From Gemmatimonadales bacterium (lineage in GTDB: Bacteria; Gemmatimonadota; Gemmatimonadetes; Gemmatimonadales; GWC2-71-9), in contig DASYCE010000002.1 of NCBI GenBank assembly GCA_036500345.1, positions 143,892-207,891 on the forward strand: a stretch of DNA of 64,000 bases, read 5' to 3'. Below are positions 49,319 to 59,218 of the stretch, one piece after another; positions within the stretch are counted from its first letter, which is position 1, and each line of letters starts with the position of its first letter. The notes beneath the pieces are model-generated. The model saw only the letters and a list, made by a program, of their open reading frames with translations, was not told the origin of the DNA and did no database searches. The position numbers and the translations under genes were made by a program.

Positions 49319-50859
49319 GCGCGAAGCACCGCCGCAAGGGTGATGACGCCGATCACGTGATCAATGTCATCGCGGCTCACGACGGGAAGTGCGTCCATGT
49401 GCGCTTCGCCCATCCGTCGCAGCACCACGTCCAGACCGTGATCGGCGTGCACATGGGCTTCGCTTGGCGGGCGGGACGGTTGCCATCCCTCCGGCGGAAT
49501 CGTCATGGCGGCACTGACGCGCAGATGACGGCTGGGCGTTTGATACCCACCGGTGGGAAGATGAATCCCATCCTGATGCGCGAGCGCTTCGTAAATCGGC
49601 ACGCGTTGGAGCCGGTGCGAGATGAAGAAGGCGATCAAGTTGGAGATCATCAGCGGGACGATGATCGAATAGTCGCGGGTCATCTCGAACACCATGATCA
49701 CCGACGTCAACGGCGTGCGGACGATCCCGGCAAACACCGCCCCCATTCCCACCAGGGCATAGGCGCCGGCCCCCGCCGTGTGCAGCGGCGCCACTGCGTG
49801 CGCCAGGTGCCCGACCGCTCCACCCACCATTGCACCGATGAACAGCGCCGGACCGAAGATCCCGCCGGCATTCCCCGATGCGTAACAGACCGCCGTGGCG
49901 ATGATCTTGAGCACCGCCAGGATCACCAGCGTCTGGAGGATCATGCTCCCGCCCAGGACCCGTTCCACCACCGGGTAGCCGACGCCCAGGACGTCGGGGA
50001 GGAAGAAACCCATCGCGCCGACCGTGAACCCCCCAACCACTGGTTGCCACCAGCGGGTGCCGACCGGAAGCCGGAGGAAGCGGCGGCGCAAGCCGAGCAG
50101 TAGCCTGCAGAACGCCGCCGATGCCACGCCGCACGCGACACCGAGCGCTGCATAGGCAATGAACTCGCCGGCGCTGACCAGCTGATATGGAGCGACATGA
50201 AAGAGCGGCTCGTCGCCGAGAAGCAGGTGCAGCGTGATCCACGATGTGGCGGACGCAATCACCACGGAGCCCAGCACCGGTGCGTGCAGGTTGCCGACGA
50301 TTTCCTCGAGGGAGAAGAGCACGGCGGCGATCGGCGTGTTGAACGCCGCGGCCAGTGCGGCAGCGCCACCGACCGGGATCAGCGCCCGAACCTGGTCGGT
50401 GCTGAGCTTCAGCTTTCGCGCCATGACCGATGCGATTCCCGCGCCGATCTGCACCGACGGCCCTTCCCGGCCGAGTGCAATGCCGCTGGCGAGCGAAGTC
50501 GTGCAGCAGAAGAACTTCCCGAGTACCGTCCGTAACGTGATGCGTCCGTCATGGATGTAGAGCGCGGCCTTCGTTTGCGGAATGCCGCTCCCGCGGGCGT
50601 TCGGGAAGTATCGGTAGAGGAAGAAGCCGCTCAGCAGGGAACCGGCGACCGGCACGAGGATCCGTCGTCTGCCGAGGCCACCGGGCGGATAGAGATGCCC
50701 GGCGAGCCGCCCGGTGAGCAGGATGAACGCCACCACGACGAGCCCCACGACGACGCCGATCACCAGGCTCAGGACCAGCGCGAGCTGGGCTTCCCGGCGC
50801 CGGAGTTCGTTGAGCCATTCAACGGCCCGTCCCACCAGCAGTTGCACCCGGTCAGCCAA
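49288..50859 (-). CDS. ClC-type chloride/proton antiporter with CBS domain
   Basis: This protein of about 523 residues carries the ClC signatures GSGIPQTKAAL, GREGPSVQIGAG (gating Glu), SLEEIVGN (position of the internal proton Glu) and GNAGGIFGPALFIGAMVGG. Retention of both Glu residues points to an H+/Cl- exchanger. A C-terminal segment (residues about 440-520) matches a CBS domain, VVLRRMGEAHMDALPVVS. The start is uncertain: TTG at 50859 is chosen, with another TTG at 50946. Its stop codon directly abuts that of the convergent MFS gene. Confidence 0.9.
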   Translation of the reverse strand: MADRVQLLVGRAVEWLNELRRREAQLALVLSLVIGVVVGLVVVAFILLTGRLAGHLYPPGGLGRRRILVPVAGSLLSGFFLYRYFPNARGSGIPQTKAALYIHDGRITLRTVLGKFFCCTTSLASGIALGREGPSVQIGAGIASVMARKLKLSTDQVRALIPVGGAAALAAAFNTPIAAVLFSLEEIVGNLHAPVLGSVVIASATSWITLHLLLGDEPLFHVAPYQLVSAGEFIAYAALGVACGVASAAFCRLLLGLRRRFLRLPVGTRWWQPVVGGFTVGAMGFFLPDVLGVGYPVVERVLGGSMILQTLVILAVLKIIATAVCYASGNAGGIFGPALFIGAMVGGAVGHLAHAVAPLHTAGAGAYALVGMGAVFAGIVRTPLTSVIMVFEMTRDYSIIVPLMISNLIAFFISHRLQRVPIYEALAHQDGIHLPTGGYQTPSRHLRVSAAMTIPPEGWQPSRPPSEAHVHADHGLDVVLRRMGEAHMDALPVVSRDDIDHVIGVITLAAVLRAYGVDGTPTP

Positions 50860-50963
50860 CGATGTCGTCCTCGATTCGATGCGCGAGATGAAGGCAATAA
50901 ACCTGCCCCCGTTACCGCAGGGAAGTGCTCGGCAATTCAAGTGCAACGATACCGTCGCGTCGC

Positions 50964-50991
50964 TTGCATTGATCCGGATTCACCGTAGAAT
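50964..50991 (+). promoter_or_regulatory. Candidate vegetative promoter of the sigma/kinase pair
   Basis: TTGCAT, a 16-base spacer and TAGAAT are a good -35/-10 match in the intergenic region. Transcription would start about 75 bases before the ATG at 51072. Confidence 0.45.
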
Positions 50992-51071
50992 CCCCTCAGC
51001 CATTCTGCGGCGAGTACCTCCTGTCCGACGGCTCGCCATCTCCCCCTGGTCTCCAGTCACGGATTCGCGCC

Positions 51072-51650
51072 ATGGAAGTACCCGGCGATCGCGCGGAGCA
51101 CCGGCTCGACCCCGGGAACCCCGGCGTGATAATCCGTGATCGGGAAACGCTCGATCGGGTCTTTTCCCTCGCATACGAAGAACTTCGTCGGCTTGCATCG
51201 GCTATCCGCCGCGACGACCCCGACGCATCGCTCACGCCGACCGCGCTGGTCAACGAGGCGTGGCTCAAGCTGTCGCGCTCGCCCGAGATCGCCGCGACGT
51301 CGCCGCTGCACTTCAAGCGCATCGCCGCGCGCGCGATGCGGCAAGTCCTGGTCGAAGCTGCCCGCCGCCGAACAGCACGCAAGCGCGGCGGGAGCGATGC
51401 TGTCTTCGTCACCTTCGACGACTCACTCGGCGCGCCGGATCGCGGCGCCGATGAACTGCTCGCCCTTGACGCCGCGCTGGATACCCTGGCGGCCATCGAG
51501 CCACGCCAGGCGGCGATGGTCGAGAGCCGCTTCTTCGGCGGCCTCGATGTCCGGTCCACCGCCGACCTGCTCGGTGTCTCCGAGGCGACGGTGCTGCGCG
51601 ACTGGCGCGCCGCTCGCGCGTGGCTCGCGCGCGAACTGCGGACCGCGTGA
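51072..51650 (+). CDS. ECF-type RNA polymerase sigma factor of the kinase-linked group
   Basis: This 192-residue protein has region 2 AYEELRRLASAIRRDDP and LTPTALVNEAWLKLSRS, the latter typical of the ECF subfamily (TIGR02999-like) that sits beside serine/threonine kinases. FKRIAARAMRQVLVEAARRR and region 4 TADLLGVSEATVLRDWRAAR (helix-turn-helix) follow. No anti-sigma factor is nearby. The stop overlaps the kinase start (TGATG), so the kinase is its likely partner, controlling it by phosphorylation. Region 1.1 and 3 are absent, as usual for ECF. Confidence 0.92.
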   Translation: MEVPGDRAEHRLDPGNPGVIIRDRETLDRVFSLAYEELRRLASAIRRDDPDASLTPTALVNEAWLKLSRSPEIAATSPLHFKRIAARAMRQVLVEAARRRTARKRGGSDAVFVTFDDSLGAPDRGADELLALDAALDTLAAIEPRQAAMVESRFFGGLDVRSTADLLGVSEATVLRDWRAARAWLARELRTA

Positions 51651-54298
51651 TGGATGCGGCGCGATGGGCACGCGTTCAGGCGCTCTTCCACGAAGCGCTG
51701 AGTCTCCCCGCGCCGGAGCGTGAGGCGTTTCTCGATGCTCAGTCCGGCGGCGATCGCTCACTCGTCGACGAAGTCACGGCGCTGCTGCAGGAGGATGCCC
51801 GCGAAGACCTGCTGCTCGATCGCGGCGTCGGGGCGATCGCCGGCGAAATGATCGGTCGCAGAGATGTTGATCCACCGGACGCCGTGGGACCCTACCGGAT
51901 CGTCCGCCTCCTCGGCGAAGGCGGGATGGGCGTCGTCTATCTCGCCCGCCGGGACGATCTCGACACCTTCGCGGCGATCAAGTTCCTGCGCGACGCCTGG
52001 CTTTCGCCGGCGCGTCGTGAACGATTTGCGCTGGAGCAGCGGACCCTGGCGCAATTGCATCACCCCGCCATCGCCCAGCTGTACGACGCCGACACGCTCG
52101 CCGATGGGACGCCGTGGTTCGTGATGGAGTACGTGGAAGGGAGGTCGCTCACGGCGTACTGCGAAGAGCGCCACGCGACGGTGACCGAACGGCTGCAACT
52201 CTTCCGTGCCGTCTGTGAAGCGGTCCAGCACGCCCATCTGCACGCGGTCATTCATCGCGACCTCAAGCCGTCGAACATCCTCGTCACCAGCGGCGGCGCG
52301 ATCAAGCTGCTGGATTTCGGCATCGCCAAGCAGCTCGAACGGATCGACCGGCCGGTCGAGCAGACGCGCACGGCGCCGCTTCTCACCCCGGCCTATGCCG
52401 CGCCGGAACAGCTCCGCGCCGGTCCGATCGGCATTCACACCGACGTCTACTCGCTCGGCGTGATTCTCTACCAGCTGCTCTCCGGGCGGCTGCCGTTCGA
52501 CCTTGCAGGTCGCACCGCGGACGAAGCGGCCGCAATCATCTCCGACCGTACCGCAGAGCGTCCTTCTGCCGCCGCGACCGGTCATAACGGGGCGCCGGCG
52601 GTGCCGAGGCGCGAGTGGGCTGATCTCGATGTGCTTTGTCTCACGGCGATGCATCGCGATCCCGCGCGACGTTATCGCTCGGTCGAGGCACTGATCCGCG
52701 ACATCGATCACTACCTCGCCGGCGAGCCGCTCGACGCGCGTCCCGATACACTCGGCTATCGCGCCACGAAGTTTGTCCGGCGCCGCTGGAAGAGCGTCCT
52801 GGTGGCGGGAGTGACCGGACTCGGCATCGTCGTGATGGCGACGTTCTACACCATCCGTCTCGCTCGAGCCCGCACCGCCGCTGTGATGGAAACGGCGCGC
52901 ACGCAGCGGATCGAGCGGTTCATGGTCAACCTCTTCCAGGGTGGCGATGACGCCGTTGCCCCGTCCGATTCGCTGCGCGTGGTGACATTGCTCGACCGCG
53001 GCGTGCAGCAGGCGCGGGCGCTCGATCGTGAGCCCGCGGTGCAGGCCGAGCTGGCGCAAACCCTCGGCACACTCTACGGCAAACTGGGGAAGCTCGATCG
53101 CGCCGATTCGCTGCTGAATGCGGCGCTCACCATCGAGCACCGACTGGTCGGCGACGCGGATCCGGCGGTCGCCGATGATCTCGTGGCGCTCGGGCTGCTG
53201 CGTGTGGATCAGGCGAGATACGATGAGGCCGAGAGGCTGGTGCGACAGGGGATTGCGATCGATACGCGCGCCCTTCCCGCTGGCGACCCGGCGATCGCGC
53301 GCGGCAAGGCCGCCCTCGGAAAGGTGCTCGAGGAACGAGGGAACTATCCCGCCGCGATTCCTTTCCTCGAGGAGGCGGCGAGAACGTTTGCGCCGCAGGA
53401 CTCGGCATCTGCCGATCTCGCCACGACCCTCACCGACCTTGCCAACACCCACTTCTTTGCCGGGCACTATACCGTCGCGGACTCGCTCGATCATCGCGTC
53501 CTTGCGGTTGACCGCGCGCTTTACGGCGACCGCCACCCCCTGGTGGCGACCGCCCTCACCAATCTCGGCGACATCCAGTTCAATCTCGGACATTACCCGG
53601 AATCCGAGTCGTTCTACCGGCAGTCGCTCGCGATCACCCAGGCGTGGTATGGCGCGGATCATCCGGAAACCGCATCTGCACTCACTGCGCTCGGCCGTGC
53701 CCTGGAATTCGAGAGCCACTTCCCCGCGGCCGTCGCCCTGTTGCAGCAAGCGCTGGTCATTCAGGAGCACGTGTACGGCCCGGTCCATCCGCACGTGGCC
53801 GCGGTGCTCAACGAACTCGGTGGTGTGGCGCTGCAGCAGAACCACTACGACGAAGCCGAAGGGTATTTCAAGCGGATCGTCGACATCTACAAGGCGGTGT
53901 ATCACGGCAAGCATTATCTCATCGGCATCGCCGAGTCGAACCTCGCCAGCGTCTATCTCGACGAACAACGCTACGCCGATGCCGAGCCGCTCTATCGAGA
54001 CGCTCTGGCACTCTACGCCACGACCCTTGCGCCCGACCACGTCAACGTCGGCATCACCCACATCAAGCTCGGCCGGACCCTCCTCCACGAGCGGCGCTTC
54101 GCCCTGGCTGAACAGGAAACGCTGGCGGGGTATCGGCTGCTGTCGAAGTCGATGAAGCCGGGCGTCTCGTTCCTGCAGGCCGCGCGCAGCGATCTCGCCA
54201 AGACGTACGATTCGCTCGGCCTGCACGACAAGGCCGTGGCGTTTCGCACCGAACACGATCGCATCGCCGCGGCAGACTCGGCGGCCGCCAGGCATTAG
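51650..54298 (+). CDS. Transmembrane serine/threonine protein kinase with TPR sensor domain
   Basis: The protein has 882 residues. A short N-terminal segment (RWARVQALFHEALSLP) typical of this group comes first. The kinase domain (about 80-345) contains Gly loop LLGEGGMGVVYLARR, Lys in AAIKFL, catalytic loop VIHRDLKPSN and LLDFGIA. A single transmembrane helix lies at about 382-404. The outer part has about ten tetratricopeptide repeats (for example YGKLGKLDRADSLLNAAL). It probably senses protein partners in the periplasm and signals to the co-encoded sigma factor. The start at 51650 is set by the TGATG overlap. Confidence 0.93.
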   Translation: MDAARWARVQALFHEALSLPAPEREAFLDAQSGGDRSLVDEVTALLQEDAREDLLLDRGVGAIAGEMIGRRDVDPPDAVGPYRIVRLLGEGGMGVVYLARRDDLDTFAAIKFLRDAWLSPARRERFALEQRTLAQLHHPAIAQLYDADTLADGTPWFVMEYVEGRSLTAYCEERHATVTERLQLFRAVCEAVQHAHLHAVIHRDLKPSNILVTSGGAIKLLDFGIAKQLERIDRPVEQTRTAPLLTPAYAAPEQLRAGPIGIHTDVYSLGVILYQLLSGRLPFDLAGRTADEAAAIISDRTAERPSAAATGHNGAPAVPRREWADLDVLCLTAMHRDPARRYRSVEALIRDIDHYLAGEPLDARPDTLGYRATKFVRRRWKSVLVAGVTGLGIVVMATFYTIRLARARTAAVMETARTQRIERFMVNLFQGGDDAVAPSDSLRVVTLLDRGVQQARALDREPAVQAELAQTLGTLYGKLGKLDRADSLLNAALTIEHRLVGDADPAVADDLVALGLLRVDQARYDEAERLVRQGIAIDTRALPAGDPAIARGKAALGKVLEERGNYPAAIPFLEEAARTFAPQDSASADLATTLTDLANTHFFAGHYTVADSLDHRVLAVDRALYGDRHPLVATALTNLGDIQFNLGHYPESESFYRQSLAITQAWYGADHPETASALTALGRALEFESHFPAAVALLQQALVIQEHVYGPVHPHVAAVLNELGGVALQQNHYDEAEGYFKRIVDIYKAVYHGKHYLIGIAESNLASVYLDEQRYADAEPLYRDALALYATTLAPDHVNVGITHIKLGRTLLHERRFALAEQETLAGYRLLSKSMKPGVSFLQAARSDLAKTYDSLGLHDKAVAFRTEHDRIAAADSAAARH

Positions 54299-54372
54299 CG
54301 CGGAGGGCCCCTCGGGATTCGCCTCCGACGTCGCCATCTTAGGTCAGACCTTTTCTTCGAGTTCCAGCACGA

Positions 54373-56913
54373 ATGCCCGACCCCAACCAACCGGTCGCTG
54401 AGCCGCCGCTCAGCGATGCCATGCGGTACCGCCAGCAGCACGCCGGCCTGATCGGCGTCGCATCCAAGGTTCGAATCGCCGACGCCAGCGTCCTCAGCAC
54501 CGTGTACACGCCGGGTGTGGCGCAACCATGTCTCGACATCACGGCCCGCCCGGTCGAATCGTTCGCGCAGACGATGCGCGGCAACACGGTCGCGATCGTC
54601 TCCGACGGCTCATCGGCGTTCGGGCTGGGGCAGGTCGGTCCCGAGGCGATTCTCCCGGTGATGGAAGGGAAGAGCGTCATCTTCAAGACGTTCGCCGGCG
54701 TCGACGCGCTGCCGATCTGTCTTGGCACCCACGACATCAGCGAGATCGTCGAGACGGTCATCGCACTCGGGCCGACGTTCGGCGGGATCTGCCTCGAGGA
54801 TATCGTGGCCCCCGCGTGCCTGACGATCGGTGAAGAGTTGCAGCGCGCGATGAACATCCCCGTCGTCAACAATCACCGCGAAGCGGTGGCGGTCGGTGTG
54901 CTCGCCGGCGTGCTCAACGCGTTGAAGGTGGTCGACAAGCAGCCCGAAGCGATCAAGGTGGTGATCAACGGGAGCGGTGCAGCCGGAATCGGCACCGCCG
55001 AGATCCTGCTCAAGATCGGGGTCCGCAACATCATCGTCTGTGACCGGCACGGTTCGCTCTTCCCGTACCGTCCCCACACGATGCACTGGGCCAAATGGGA
55101 ACTCGCCAAGAAGACCAATCCCGATCGGATCCGCGGCAACCTCGCGGAGGTGATGCGCGGCGCCGATCTCTTCATCGGCTTCTCGGTCGGTGATGTCGTC
55201 ACTCCCGAGATGGTGCGCAGCATGGCGGCCCGCCCGATCATCTTCGCCTTTGCGGGGCCGCCGGAAATCGATCCCGCCGCCGCGCGTGCGGCCGGGGCCG
55301 CCGTCATCGCCACCGCGCAATCCGAATTCGCCAACCAGATGGACATTGCGTCGGTCTTCCCGGGACTCTTCCGCGGCCTGCTCGACGTGCGTGCACGGAA
55401 GGTCAACGACGCGATGCTCATCGCGGCGGCGCATGCGCTCGCCGGCACGGTGTCCGAAGACGAGCTCTCGCACGATTGCATCATGCCGAGCGTCCTCGAC
55501 TATCGCGTGGCGCCTGCGATTGCCCAGGCGGTGGCCCAGGCGGCGATCGCCACCGACGTGGCCAAGGTGAGCGCCGATCCCGCGGCGATTGCCGACCGGA
55601 CCCGCGCGTTCATCCGCGACGGCCGGTTCCCGATCCCGCCCGCCACGGTCGATGAATCGGCGTCGTACGCGGAGCAATCGGTGGATCTGCATCGACGATA
55701 TCAGGGCGCGCTCGAGATCAAGAGCAAGGTGCCGATCACCGACGAACACATCCTGTCGCTCTTCTACCTGCCGCCCGGCGCGGTCGAACCCGCGGCGCAC
55801 ATCGCTCGCCATCCCGACTGGGTCCACGAATACACCATCAAGCGGAATCTTGTCGCCGTCGTGTCGGACGGTTCCGCAGTGCTCGGCCTCGGCAACATCG
55901 GCGCGCGCGCCGCGATGCCGGTGATGGAGGGAAAGTCGGTGCTGTTCCACACCTTTGCCGGCGTGGAGGCGTTTCCGATCTGCATCGCCACGCAGGACGC
56001 CGATGAAATCGTCGAGATCGTCAAGCGTCTCGAGCCGACGTTCGGCGGCGTCAATCTCGAAGACATATCCGCCCCGCGCTGTTTCGAGATCGAGGAACGG
56101 CTCAAGCGCGAGACCAGCATTCCGATCTTCCACGACGATCAGCACGGCACCGCGGTGGTGGTGCTGGCGGGGGTGATGAACGCCTGCCGGCTGACCGGCC
56201 GCCACCTCAAGGATCTCCGCATCGTCGTCAACGGCGCGGGAGCGAGCGCGGTCGCCGTGAGCAAGCTGCTGATCAGCGTCGGGATCGGTGACCTGATTCT
56301 CTGCGACACATCGGGAACGATCTACCGCGGCCGGACTCGCGGCATGAATTCGATGAAGGCGGCGATGGCGGAGATCACCAACGGCGATGACGTGCGTGGC
56401 ACCCTCGCCGATGCGATGCGCGGGCGCGATCTCTTCATCGGGCTCTCGGTGGCGGGTGCTGCGACGCAGGAGATGGTGCGGTCGATGAACAAGGATCCCG
56501 TCGTCTTCGCCCTGGCCAATCCGACGCCGGAGATCTTTCCCGACGAAGCGCGTGCGGCGGGCGCCGCGATCTGCGCCACCGGCCGCAGCGACCTCCCCAA
56601 CCAGATCAACAATTCACTGGCGTTCCCCGGAATCTTCCGCGGCGCCCTCGACACCCGGGCGCGCAACATCACCGATCCAATGAAGGTCGCCGCCGCGCAC
56701 GCCATCGCGTCGAGCGTCGCGGATGCGGAACTCGCACCGGAGTTCATCATTCCCAAGGCGATGGACTACGCCGTGGCGCCGCGCGTCGCCGTGGCAGTGG
56801 CGAGGGTCGCGATGGAGACCGGTGAGGCACGGCAGATCGTCGAGCTCGAAGTGGTCGCCGGGCGGTGTCGCGAGTTCATCTACGATGCCCAGCGGCGCGC
56901 GACCGACGGCTAG
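54373..56913 (+). CDS. Tandem (duplicated) malic enzyme, each half with an incomplete active site
   Basis: The 846 residues comprise two full malic-enzyme units (about 1-420 and 430-846). The first keeps the catalytic Tyr motif VYTPGVAQPC (Tyr45) and MEGK Lys, but the metal-binding Asp pair is replaced (PVVNNHREAVAV, Asn167/His168). The second keeps PIFHDDQHGTAVVV (Asp588/Asp589) and MEGK, but its Tyr loop is altered to LFYLPPGAVEP. Both have Rossmann cofactor motifs (INGSGAAGIGTAEI, VNGAGASAVAVSKL). Malic enzymes decarboxylate malate to pyruvate. The second half is the likelier catalyst, the first a regulatory or structural unit. No phosphotransacetylase domain is present. Confidence 0.88.
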   Translation: MPDPNQPVAEPPLSDAMRYRQQHAGLIGVASKVRIADASVLSTVYTPGVAQPCLDITARPVESFAQTMRGNTVAIVSDGSSAFGLGQVGPEAILPVMEGKSVIFKTFAGVDALPICLGTHDISEIVETVIALGPTFGGICLEDIVAPACLTIGEELQRAMNIPVVNNHREAVAVGVLAGVLNALKVVDKQPEAIKVVINGSGAAGIGTAEILLKIGVRNIIVCDRHGSLFPYRPHTMHWAKWELAKKTNPDRIRGNLAEVMRGADLFIGFSVGDVVTPEMVRSMAARPIIFAFAGPPEIDPAAARAAGAAVIATAQSEFANQMDIASVFPGLFRGLLDVRARKVNDAMLIAAAHALAGTVSEDELSHDCIMPSVLDYRVAPAIAQAVAQAAIATDVAKVSADPAAIADRTRAFIRDGRFPIPPATVDESASYAEQSVDLHRRYQGALEIKSKVPITDEHILSLFYLPPGAVEPAAHIARHPDWVHEYTIKRNLVAVVSDGSAVLGLGNIGARAAMPVMEGKSVLFHTFAGVEAFPICIATQDADEIVEIVKRLEPTFGGVNLEDISAPRCFEIEERLKRETSIPIFHDDQHGTAVVVLAGVMNACRLTGRHLKDLRIVVNGAGASAVAVSKLLISVGIGDLILCDTSGTIYRGRTRGMNSMKAAMAEITNGDDVRGTLADAMRGRDLFIGLSVAGAATQEMVRSMNKDPVVFALANPTPEIFPDEARAAGAAICATGRSDLPNQINNSLAFPGIFRGALDTRARNITDPMKVAAAHAIASSVADAELAPEFIIPKAMDYAVAPRVAVAVARVAMETGEARQIVELEVVAGRCREFIYDAQRRATDG

Positions 56914-56915
56914 GC

Positions 56916-58238
56916 CTACACCAGCGCTTTGCGCTTCAGCCGTTCATACTGATCGACCACCGCGCGCGCCGCTCCGTCCGGGAGGACGTCGAGCACCATC
57001 ACGCCGCGCGACCGCAGGTCGCTGAGCGCCGCCTCCCGGGCCGCGAGGAGCTCTTCCGCCGCCGCCCGGTCAAACGCTGCGGTCGTCGTTGCCGGGCGCG
57101 CCGTTGCCATCGCCTCGAGCGCCGGATCTCGGAGCGTCACGGCCAGCGGCAGGTGTCGCGGCCGCAGCGACGACGCCTGGGCAAGCAGTGCATCGCTCGC
57201 GGTGCGATCGATTACGTCGGTGAAGATCACCGTCAGCGCGCGTTTCCTGTTGCGCGCCGCGAGATACGCGAACGCCGCCGGATAGTCGGGTTCGACCAGC
57301 CGGCCGTCGATCGCCGCAAGCGCATCGAGGAGGAGGCGCATCACCCGGCGGCCGCGTTGAGGAGGGACGTAGGCGAGGATCGCATCCGCGAACACCAGCA
57401 ACCCCACATTGTCGTCGTGACGCAGCGCGCTGTGGGCCAGCTCAAGCGCCGCGTCGATTGCCGCGTCAAGGCGCGACCGGCCGCCGCTTTCCGCCGTGAG
57501 CATTCTCCCCGCGTCGATCACGATCATCACCTGCTGGCGGCGTTCCTCCTCGTATTGCCGCGTCATCAGTTTGCCGCGGCGCGCCGTCGCCTTCCAGTCG
57601 ATCGAGCGCGTCTCGTCGCCGGGCACCCATTCGGTCAGGCTTTCGAAGACGCGGCCCTCGCCGAGGCGCCGCAGATTGCGCCACCCCGCCTCGCGGCGCC
57701 GTTGCAGCTGGGTTGGCAACGCCCGCAACGCCGCGGTTCGCAGGGCGGGATAGACCGTGACTTCCCACGGTAGTTCGCGCCTCCCTTGCCGCCACGCGAG
57801 TCCCCACGGGCCGCGCACGCGAAGGTGCAACGATCCGGTGGTCGCCTTGCCGCGCCGGAGCGGCATGATCTCCTGGTCATCGATGGTGTCGCGGTTGACG
57901 CCGAGGTGCACTGTTCGTTCGCGGGCGGTCGCCGCGCGCAGCATCACCGGCAGCGGTTCGCGCACTCGCAGCGTCACCGGATGCGGCCAGGGATTCCCCC
58001 AGTGATATCGGACGGGGAGCGGGCGGCCCGCGGAGAACGCCGGCGGTGCTTCGCGGCGCACCGGATACTCGCGCAGATCGATCGACGCGATCCGCCACCA
58101 GTCGACCAGGAGCGCCACCACCCATGCGATGTCAGCACAGAGCACCACCGCGGCGAGGCGGGAGTCGATCAACGCCAGCAGCGCGAGAACCGAGAGGCCC
58201 GCGGCCACGACGTACCAGCGCCGCGACGGGATGATCAT
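56916..58238 (-). CDS. DUF58 protein with vWA-like domain
   Basis: The protein has 440 residues. Two membrane helices near the N terminus (YVVAAGLSVLALLALIDSRL and following) precede a beta-rich domain. DUF58 signature RSIDWKATARRGKLMTRQYE follows, leading into a vWA-like fold with VMIVIDAGRM, where the MIDAS-like DxSxS is incomplete. It is translationally coupled to the MoxR gene (ATGA). In this conserved cluster the pair is thought to act as a chaperone for envelope or metal-dependent proteins. Confidence 0.9.
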   Translation of the reverse strand: MIIPSRRWYVVAAGLSVLALLALIDSRLAAVVLCADIAWVVALLVDWWRIASIDLREYPVRREAPPAFSAGRPLPVRYHWGNPWPHPVTLRVREPLPVMLRAATARERTVHLGVNRDTIDDQEIMPLRRGKATTGSLHLRVRGPWGLAWRQGRRELPWEVTVYPALRTAALRALPTQLQRRREAGWRNLRRLGEGRVFESLTEWVPGDETRSIDWKATARRGKLMTRQYEEERRQQVMIVIDAGRMLTAESGGRSRLDAAIDAALELAHSALRHDDNVGLLVFADAILAYVPPQRGRRVMRLLLDALAAIDGRLVEPDYPAAFAYLAARNRKRALTVIFTDVIDRTASDALLAQASSLRPRHLPLAVTLRDPALEAMATARPATTTAAFDRAAAEELLAAREAALSDLRSRGVMVLDVLPDGAARAVVDQYERLKRKALV

Positions 58239-59218
58239 CCGCGCGGCGCCTCGATCCGTTCGATCAGGGTGCCGAGGGCGTCGTCCGCCGCGACCCCTTC
58301 GAGTTCGAGCTCCGGTGCCACGATGACGCGGTGGCGGAGCACCGGCTTCGCCAGGGATTTCACATCGTCGGGCACGACATACTCGCGGCCGTCGATCAGC
58401 GCCGATGCCTGCGCCATCTTCAGCAGCGCCACACTCGCGCGCGGCGAGGCGCCAAGCGTGAGCGCGGGAGCGTCACGCGTCGCGCGGACCACTGCCGTGA
58501 TGTACTGCACCAGCGCCTCCTCGACTCGCACCCGTCGCACTGCATGGCGCATCGCCGCGAGTCCCGCCGCATCGATGACCTGCGAGATCCCGAACGTCCC
58601 GGCCTCCGCCGATTCGAAGCCGCCGAGGACACGCTCGAGGATCCCTCCCTCCGCCGCGGCATCGGGATAGGAAAGCGTACTCTTCACCAGGAATCGATCG
58701 AGTTCCGCCTCGGGGAGTGGATAGGTCCCTTCGAATTCGATCGGATTCTGTGTGGCGAAGACCGTGAAGGAGGAGCTCATCGGGTGGCTCACGCCGTCGA
58801 CCGTCACGCTCCGTTCTTCCATCGCCTCCAGGAGCGCCGCCTGCGTCTTGGCCGGGGCGCGATTGATTTCATCGGCCAGGATGAGATCGGCGAAGAGCGG
58901 TCCCTCACGGAAGGTGAACGCGTCGGGGCCACCGAGGACGCTCACGCCGGTGATGTCTGACGGCATGAGGTCCGGAGTGAACTGGATCCGGCGAAATGCC
59001 AGTCCCAGCGCACGATTGAGCGACCGGACCAGCAGCGTCTTTGCCGTCCCCGGCGGTCCCTCCAGCAACACGTGGCCTCGCGCGAGGAGTGCCAGCAGCG
59101 TCTCGCGCACCACGCCGTGCTGTCCCAGCACCACGCGTTCGAGTTCCGCGACGATCCGTTCCGCCGCGTCGGCGTGAGTGCGTGCTTCGTCGTGCGTCAA
59201 TGGTGCAACGTCTGCCAC
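58235..59218 (-). CDS. MoxR-family AAA+ ATPase
   Basis: The protein has 327 residues. Walker A is LLEGPPGTAKTLL, Walker B LILADEINRAP, sensor 1 FATQNPIEFEGTYPLPEAELDRF, and the C-terminal lid contains ASPRASVALLKMAQA. MoxR ATPases remodel or activate partner proteins, often containing vWA domains such as the adjacent DUF58 protein. The GTG at 59218 is chosen because GGAGG lies 4 bases upstream. It overlaps the previous gene by 22 bases. A TTG at 59200 is the alternative. Confidence 0.95.
   Translation of the reverse strand: MADVAPLTHDEARTHADAAERIVAELERVVLGQHGVVRETLLALLARGHVLLEGPPGTAKTLLVRSLNRALGLAFRRIQFTPDLMPSDITGVSVLGGPDAFTFREGPLFADLILADEINRAPAKTQAALLEAMEERSVTVDGVSHPMSSSFTVFATQNPIEFEGTYPLPEAELDRFLVKSTLSYPDAAAEGGILERVLGGFESAEAGTFGISQVIDAAGLAAMRHAVRRVRVEEALVQYITAVVRATRDAPALTLGASPRASVALLKMAQASALIDGREYVVPDDVKSLAKPVLRHRVIVAPELELEGVAADDALGTLIERIEAPRG

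Noticed and set aside
51758..54337. Very long antisense open frame (over 850 codons) opposite the kinase gene
   Set aside because: It mirrors the GC codon bias of the real gene, is rich in Arg/Gly/His, and has no recognisable domain.
54610..56205. Antisense open frame opposite the malic enzyme gene
   Set aside because: Shadow of high third-position GC; no motifs and no neighbours in operon order.
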